From Bacillota bacterium (GTDB lineage Bacteria; Bacillota; Clostridia; Lachnospirales; Lachnospiraceae): 8,207 bases of DNA. The DNA lies in the NCBI GenBank assembly GCA_023441965.1, contig JAEZNB010000091.1, positions 1 through 8,207 of the forward strand. The letters are read 5' to 3'. A program made the translations under genes and the position numbers. The notes below the pieces were generated by a model that was not told the DNA's origin, made no database searches, and worked only from the letters and a program-made list of their open reading frames with translations. Of the stretch, positions 6,077-8,207 are shown one piece after another (position 1 is the first letter of the stretch; every line of letters starts with the position of its first letter).

Positions 6077-7333
6077 ATGGAATATGTGAAACGGATGCTG
6101 ATCGTCGATCAGGGGATAGAGGAAGGCCTTGCGGGCTTTTTGGCATATGGGATAGTAATTCTGCTGATCCTGCTTTTTTGCCTGATCCTTCATTTCATAC
6201 TGAAGAAGATTGTACTTCGTATCATTACCAAGATCATCAGAAGTAATAAGATGGTATGGGATGATATCATGCTGGAGCATCGGGTGATTCAGAGAAGCTT
6301 TCAACTAATTCCCGGCTTTATCGTCTATATGACAGCTCCACTTTTTGAACCTGTTCAGGAAATCATCAGGCGGCTATCCATCACCTATATCCTGATTATA
6401 GCCGTATTCCTGATCAATGCTTTGCTGGATACGATCAATGATATCTACAGGCTAAAGCCGATCTCCAAAGTAAGACCGATCAAGGGCCTGCTGCAGGTCA
6501 TTAAAATCATTGTATGCATCATTATCTTTATTATCGGGATCGCAAATCTCATGGGAAAAAGCCCTCTGATCCTCTTAAGCGGTATCAGTGCTCTGGCTGC
6601 TGTATACTCCTTCGTATTCAAGGATTCCATTCTGGGCTTCATCGCGGGAATACAGCTGACCTCCAATGATATGCTGCAAATCGGGGACTGGATCGAGATG
6701 CCCAAATACGGTGCGGACGGAAATGTAATCGATATTACCTTAAGTACAGTGAAGGTACAGAACTTTGATAAGACCATCGTCACAATTCCGGCCTATGCTC
6801 TGATTTCGGATTCCTTCAAGAACTGGCGGGGAATGGTGGAATTCGGAGGAAGAAGAATCAAACGTTCCATCCATATCGATGTCAACAGTATCACGCGCTG
6901 TACCCCGGAAATGCTGGAAAAATTTAAGAATATCAGATATATCAGAAACTATGTGATCGACAAGGAGGAAGAGCTTAAGCAATATAACCGGACAGTCGAT
7001 ACGGATCGGAAGCTTAGGATCAATGAGAGGCAGCTGACAAACATCGGAACCTTCCGTATCTATATCAATAACTATCTGGCGAATCATCCGGACTTAAATC
7101 AGGAGCTACAGCCCATGGTCAGGCAGCTGCCGCCCGGTGAGAACGGCTTGCCGCTTGAAATCTATGCCTTTACCAAGAGTACGGAATGGGCACTTTTTGA
7201 AAGGGTTCAGGCAGATATCTTCGATCATATTCTATCAATCGCAGAAGAGTTCGGACTGAGGATCTTTCAGAACCCAACCGGCTATGATATGCAACAGATC
7301 AATATGAAAAATGACAGGAGCAGGAATATTTGA
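6077..7333 (+). CDS. ybdG: MscS-family mechanosensitive channel, YbdG type
   Basis: This inner-membrane channel of 418 residues opens under membrane tension to release solutes during hypo-osmotic shock. It has four hydrophobic helices (about 21-43, 75-92, 102-121 and 137-158) and then the pore-lining helix (about 165-195, with GISALAAVYSFVFKD). The beta domain follows, with GDWIEMPKYGADGNVIDI (203-220) and TTIP-like VTIP (235-238). Further landmarks are SDSFKNW (244-250), GGRRIKRSI (257-265), TNIGTFR (321-327) and NGLPLEIYAF (356-365). From memory these match E. coli YbdG (415 residues) closely, and the lengths agree when translation starts at 6077. An ATG at 5978 is in frame but precedes the -10 box, so it should not be transcribed. 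A GTG at 6086, 9 bases after AAGGA, is another possible start. The gene stands alone; its stop codon lies in a hairpin loop. Confidence 0.92.
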   Translation: MEYVKRMLIVDQGIEEGLAGFLAYGIVILLILLFCLILHFILKKIVLRIITKIIRSNKMVWDDIMLEHRVIQRSFQLIPGFIVYMTAPLFEPVQEIIRRLSITYILIIAVFLINALLDTINDIYRLKPISKVRPIKGLLQVIKIIVCIIIFIIGIANLMGKSPLILLSGISALAAVYSFVFKDSILGFIAGIQLTSNDMLQIGDWIEMPKYGADGNVIDITLSTVKVQNFDKTIVTIPAYALISDSFKNWRGMVEFGGRRIKRSIHIDVNSITRCTPEMLEKFKNIRYIRNYVIDKEEELKQYNRTVDTDRKLRINERQLTNIGTFRIYINNYLANHPDLNQELQPMVRQLPPGENGLPLEIYAFTKSTEWALFERVQADIFDHILSIAEEFGLRIFQNPTGYDMQQINMKNDRSRNI

Positions 7334-7347
7334 TATTCCTGCTCCTG
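7315..7347. terminator. 15-bp perfect hairpin spanning the channel stop codon
   Basis: CAGGAGCAGGAATAT (7315-7329) pairs perfectly with 7333-7347 around a TTG loop, and the TGA stop (7331-7333) straddles the loop. No T-run follows on the plus strand. On the minus strand the stem is followed by TCATTTTTC, so it looks more like a terminator for transcripts coming from the V-ATPase side. For the channel mRNA it may act as a 3' protective hairpin. Confidence 0.6.
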
Positions 7348-7409
7348 CCATCTGGTGTCTCATTATTCAGTTTTATTGCCTGTAGTTTTCCTAGATCTGA
7401 GAATTTCTT

Positions 7410-7441
7410 AGGAACTTGTACCCGTAAGGGTCAGTATTCCT
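7410..7441. repeat. Left-end hairpin with GTAA tetraloop
   Basis: AGGAA (7410-7414) pairs with TTCCT (7437-7441), and ACCC (7420-7423) pairs with GGGT (7428-7431) around GTAA, a GNRA tetraloop if read as plus-strand RNA. A symmetric 5x5 internal loop separates the two helices. It forms one end of the repeat-bounded element. Confidence 0.5.
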
Positions 7442-7516
7442 TTACTGCTTGAAACATAAAGCCTCGAATAGATTATCCAATACAATCACCCTCATCTCTC
7501 AAGTGAACCCAGTGCT

Positions 7517-7545
7517 GTTTGCAATTCTGAGACGAAATTACAAAC
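7517..7545. repeat. Internal 10-bp hairpin of the element
   Basis: GTTTGCAATT (7517-7526) pairs with AATTACAAAC (7536-7545) around a 9-base loop, with a single G-T wobble in plus-strand RNA terms. It lies in the middle of the non-coding element and no T-run follows immediately. Confidence 0.55.
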
Positions 7546-7561
7546 CTTTCTATTCTTTTTA

Positions 7562-7620
7562 AGATACGACGGAACTTCAAACGCAAGTTACACATGATGT
7601 TAAGTTCCTATGTCGTATCT
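7562..7620. repeat. Right-end 16-bp bulged hairpin of the element
   Basis: AGATACGAC (7562-7570) pairs with GTCGTATCT (7612-7620), and GGAACTT (7571-7577) pairs with AAGTTCC (7602-7608). Only an unpaired TAT (7609-7611) interrupts the stem, and the loop is 24 bases. The right arm runs into the flanking direct repeat ATCTGAGAATT. Bulged subterminal hairpins are typical of single-strand (Y1) transposon ends, which is the basis of the mobile-element suggestion. Confidence 0.6.
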
Positions 7621-7680
7621 GAGAATTATTATGGGTGATTTCTAAGTTTTTATTCTGTCTGAGCAAGGGAATTTAATGGT

Positions 7681-7711
7681 AAAAAAATCTAAAACATATA
7701 AGGTTCTATAT
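7681..7711 (-). terminator. Weak candidate terminator of the V-ATPase operon
   Basis: On the minus strand a short A/T-only stem (TATAT 7707-7711 with ATATA 7696-7700) is followed by GTTTTAGATTTTTTT, just 10 bases after the subunit D stop. The U-rich tail is convincing but the stem is weak, so termination here may be partial. Confidence 0.3.
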
Positions 7712-7720
7712 CTAAATAAA

Positions 7721-8207
7721 TCATTCCCTCCAGCTTTTCAGCACCTTGAGTCTTGTGAAATCCTCCCTTTCTTTCTCTTCCAGAGCATTCTGAATATTCA
7801 GAGTGAGAGAGGTGTAGTAAGGGATCGTGATGTTCTTCAAAGCGTTGGCCCGCTTCTGTGTCTTTTTGATGCTTCTTGCCAGTCGGTAAGCAGAGTTTTC
7901 AATCATGGATAAGCGGATGGTAAGCTCCTTCACCTTATTAAAATGGCTGGTGGCCTCATCCAGGGAGATTTTTGTCTGATAGAATGCATAGGAAGGCTTA
8001 GTCTGGCTAACATCAAATTCCACCAGGGGAATCTCAGTACCCATGATACTTCTTTGCTTGATGCGGATGGAGTTCTCCTCAGGAATGGTACTACTTAAAT
8101 CTGCCACATTACGGATGCCCATCTCTATATTTGCCTTCTGTAAAGCCAGATAGGCTGCGGAGAAGGTACTGTCGATTTCGGATTGGATATTTCGGGCAGT
8201 ATCGATC
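7721..8207 (-). CDS. atpD: V-type (A/V) ATPase subunit D, N-terminus beyond window edge
   Basis: The minus-strand frame is open from the right edge (first full codon at 8206-8204) to the TGA at 7721-7723, giving 161 visible residues. The usual family length is about 200-215, so roughly 45-55 N-terminal residues lie outside. An ATG at 8122 is in frame but sits within the conserved run FSAAYLALQKANIEMGIRN, so it is internal. Recognisable family features are IPEE, RSIMGTEIPLVEF and the C-terminal R-x-N-A-L-x-x-I-x-I-P segment followed by a long charged helix ending LEEKEREDFTRLKVLK. Subunit D is the central-stalk shaft that rotates inside the A3B3 head and couples ATP turnover to H+ or Na+ movement through the membrane ring. 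It is usually the last or near-last gene of the V-ATPase operon, which fits the non-coding DNA after it. Confidence 0.92.
   Translation of the reverse strand, partial: IDTARNIQSEIDSTFSAAYLALQKANIEMGIRNVADLSSTIPEENSIRIKQRSIMGTEIPLVEFDVSQTKPSYAFYQTKISLDEATSHFNKVKELTIRLSMIENSAYRLARSIKKTQKRANALKNITIPYYTSLTLNIQNALEEKEREDFTRLKVLKSWRE

Larger units (their letters stand above)
7395..7627. mobile_element. Putative small non-autonomous element bounded by 11-bp direct repeats
   Basis: The gap between the convergent channel and V-ATPase genes holds a 233-bp unit without convincing coding capacity. It is flanked by exact direct repeats ATCTGAGAATT (7395-7405 and 7617-7627), as a target duplication would be. 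Inside them lie inverted repeats TAGGAACTT (7409-7417) and AAGTTCCTA (7602-7610), plus three hairpins. This pattern fits a MITE or a transposase-free derivative of an IS200/IS605-like element, whose ends form imperfect hairpins. A structured RNA or a decayed insertion sequence is an alternative. Copy number in the genome would decide, and I cannot see it here. Confidence 0.45.

Noticed and set aside
5943..6304. Minus-strand open frames of 67 and 83 codons over the channel promoter and 5' end
   Set aside because: They overlap the promoter and the conserved channel coding region and match no family I know.
7667..7728. GGGAAT/ATTCCC inverted repeat around the subunit D stop
   Set aside because: A 6-bp stem with a 50-base loop is likely chance.
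7676..7912. 78-codon plus-strand open frame
   Set aside because: It lies mainly antisense to the V-ATPase subunit D gene, has no recognisable domain, and no good ribosome binding site precedes it.
1..8207. CRISPR arrays, tRNA or rRNA genes, toxin-antitoxin or phage-defence genes
   Set aside because: I looked for regularly spaced repeats, cloverleaf-like stretches and small paired genes and saw none.

Overview
The window looks like chromosomal DNA of an anaerobic low-to-mid G+C Firmicute, most likely a Clostridia or Lachnospiraceae-type organism. This is inferred from strong GGAGG-type ribosome binding sites, tightly overlapping ATGA gene junctions, a V-type (not F-type) ATPase subunit, and the protein families present. 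No rRNA, tRNA, CRISPR array or intact transposase is visible.

Layout, left to right. (1) Positions 1-2920, plus strand: the end of a TetR-family regulator, a 123-bp gap, then a three-gene ABC exporter cassette (one ATPase and two different six-helix permeases). The ATPase/permease 1 and permease 1/permease 2 junctions each overlap by 4 bp, so the cassette is almost certainly one translationally coupled operon, probably controlled by the TetR protein. (2) Positions 3063-5753, minus strand: a complete P2-type calcium-transporting ATPase. It converges on the ABC operon and has a clear rho-independent terminator at 3011-3057. (3) Positions 5754-6076: a divergent regulatory region with an extended -10 promoter for the pump, a near-consensus promoter for the channel gene, and several short palindromes. 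(4) Positions 6077-7333, plus strand: a YbdG-type MscS-family mechanosensitive channel, whose stop codon lies in the loop of a 15-bp perfect hairpin. (5) Positions 7334-7720: a 387-bp non-coding gap between convergent genes. Most of it is a compact 233-bp unit bounded by 11-bp direct repeats, with inverted subterminal repeats and three hairpins. I interpret it as a small non-autonomous mobile element or structured-RNA remnant. (6) Positions 7721-8207, minus strand: the C-terminal three quarters of V-type ATPase subunit D, running off the right edge.

Most genes are membrane transport functions: drug or lipid-like export, calcium extrusion, osmotic-stress release, and an ion-pumping rotary ATPase. 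They look like neighbouring but independent transcription units rather than one pathway. I do not see a convincing new multi-gene system. The least explained part is the repeat-bounded element at 7395-7627; next are the palindromes between the calcium pump and the channel.
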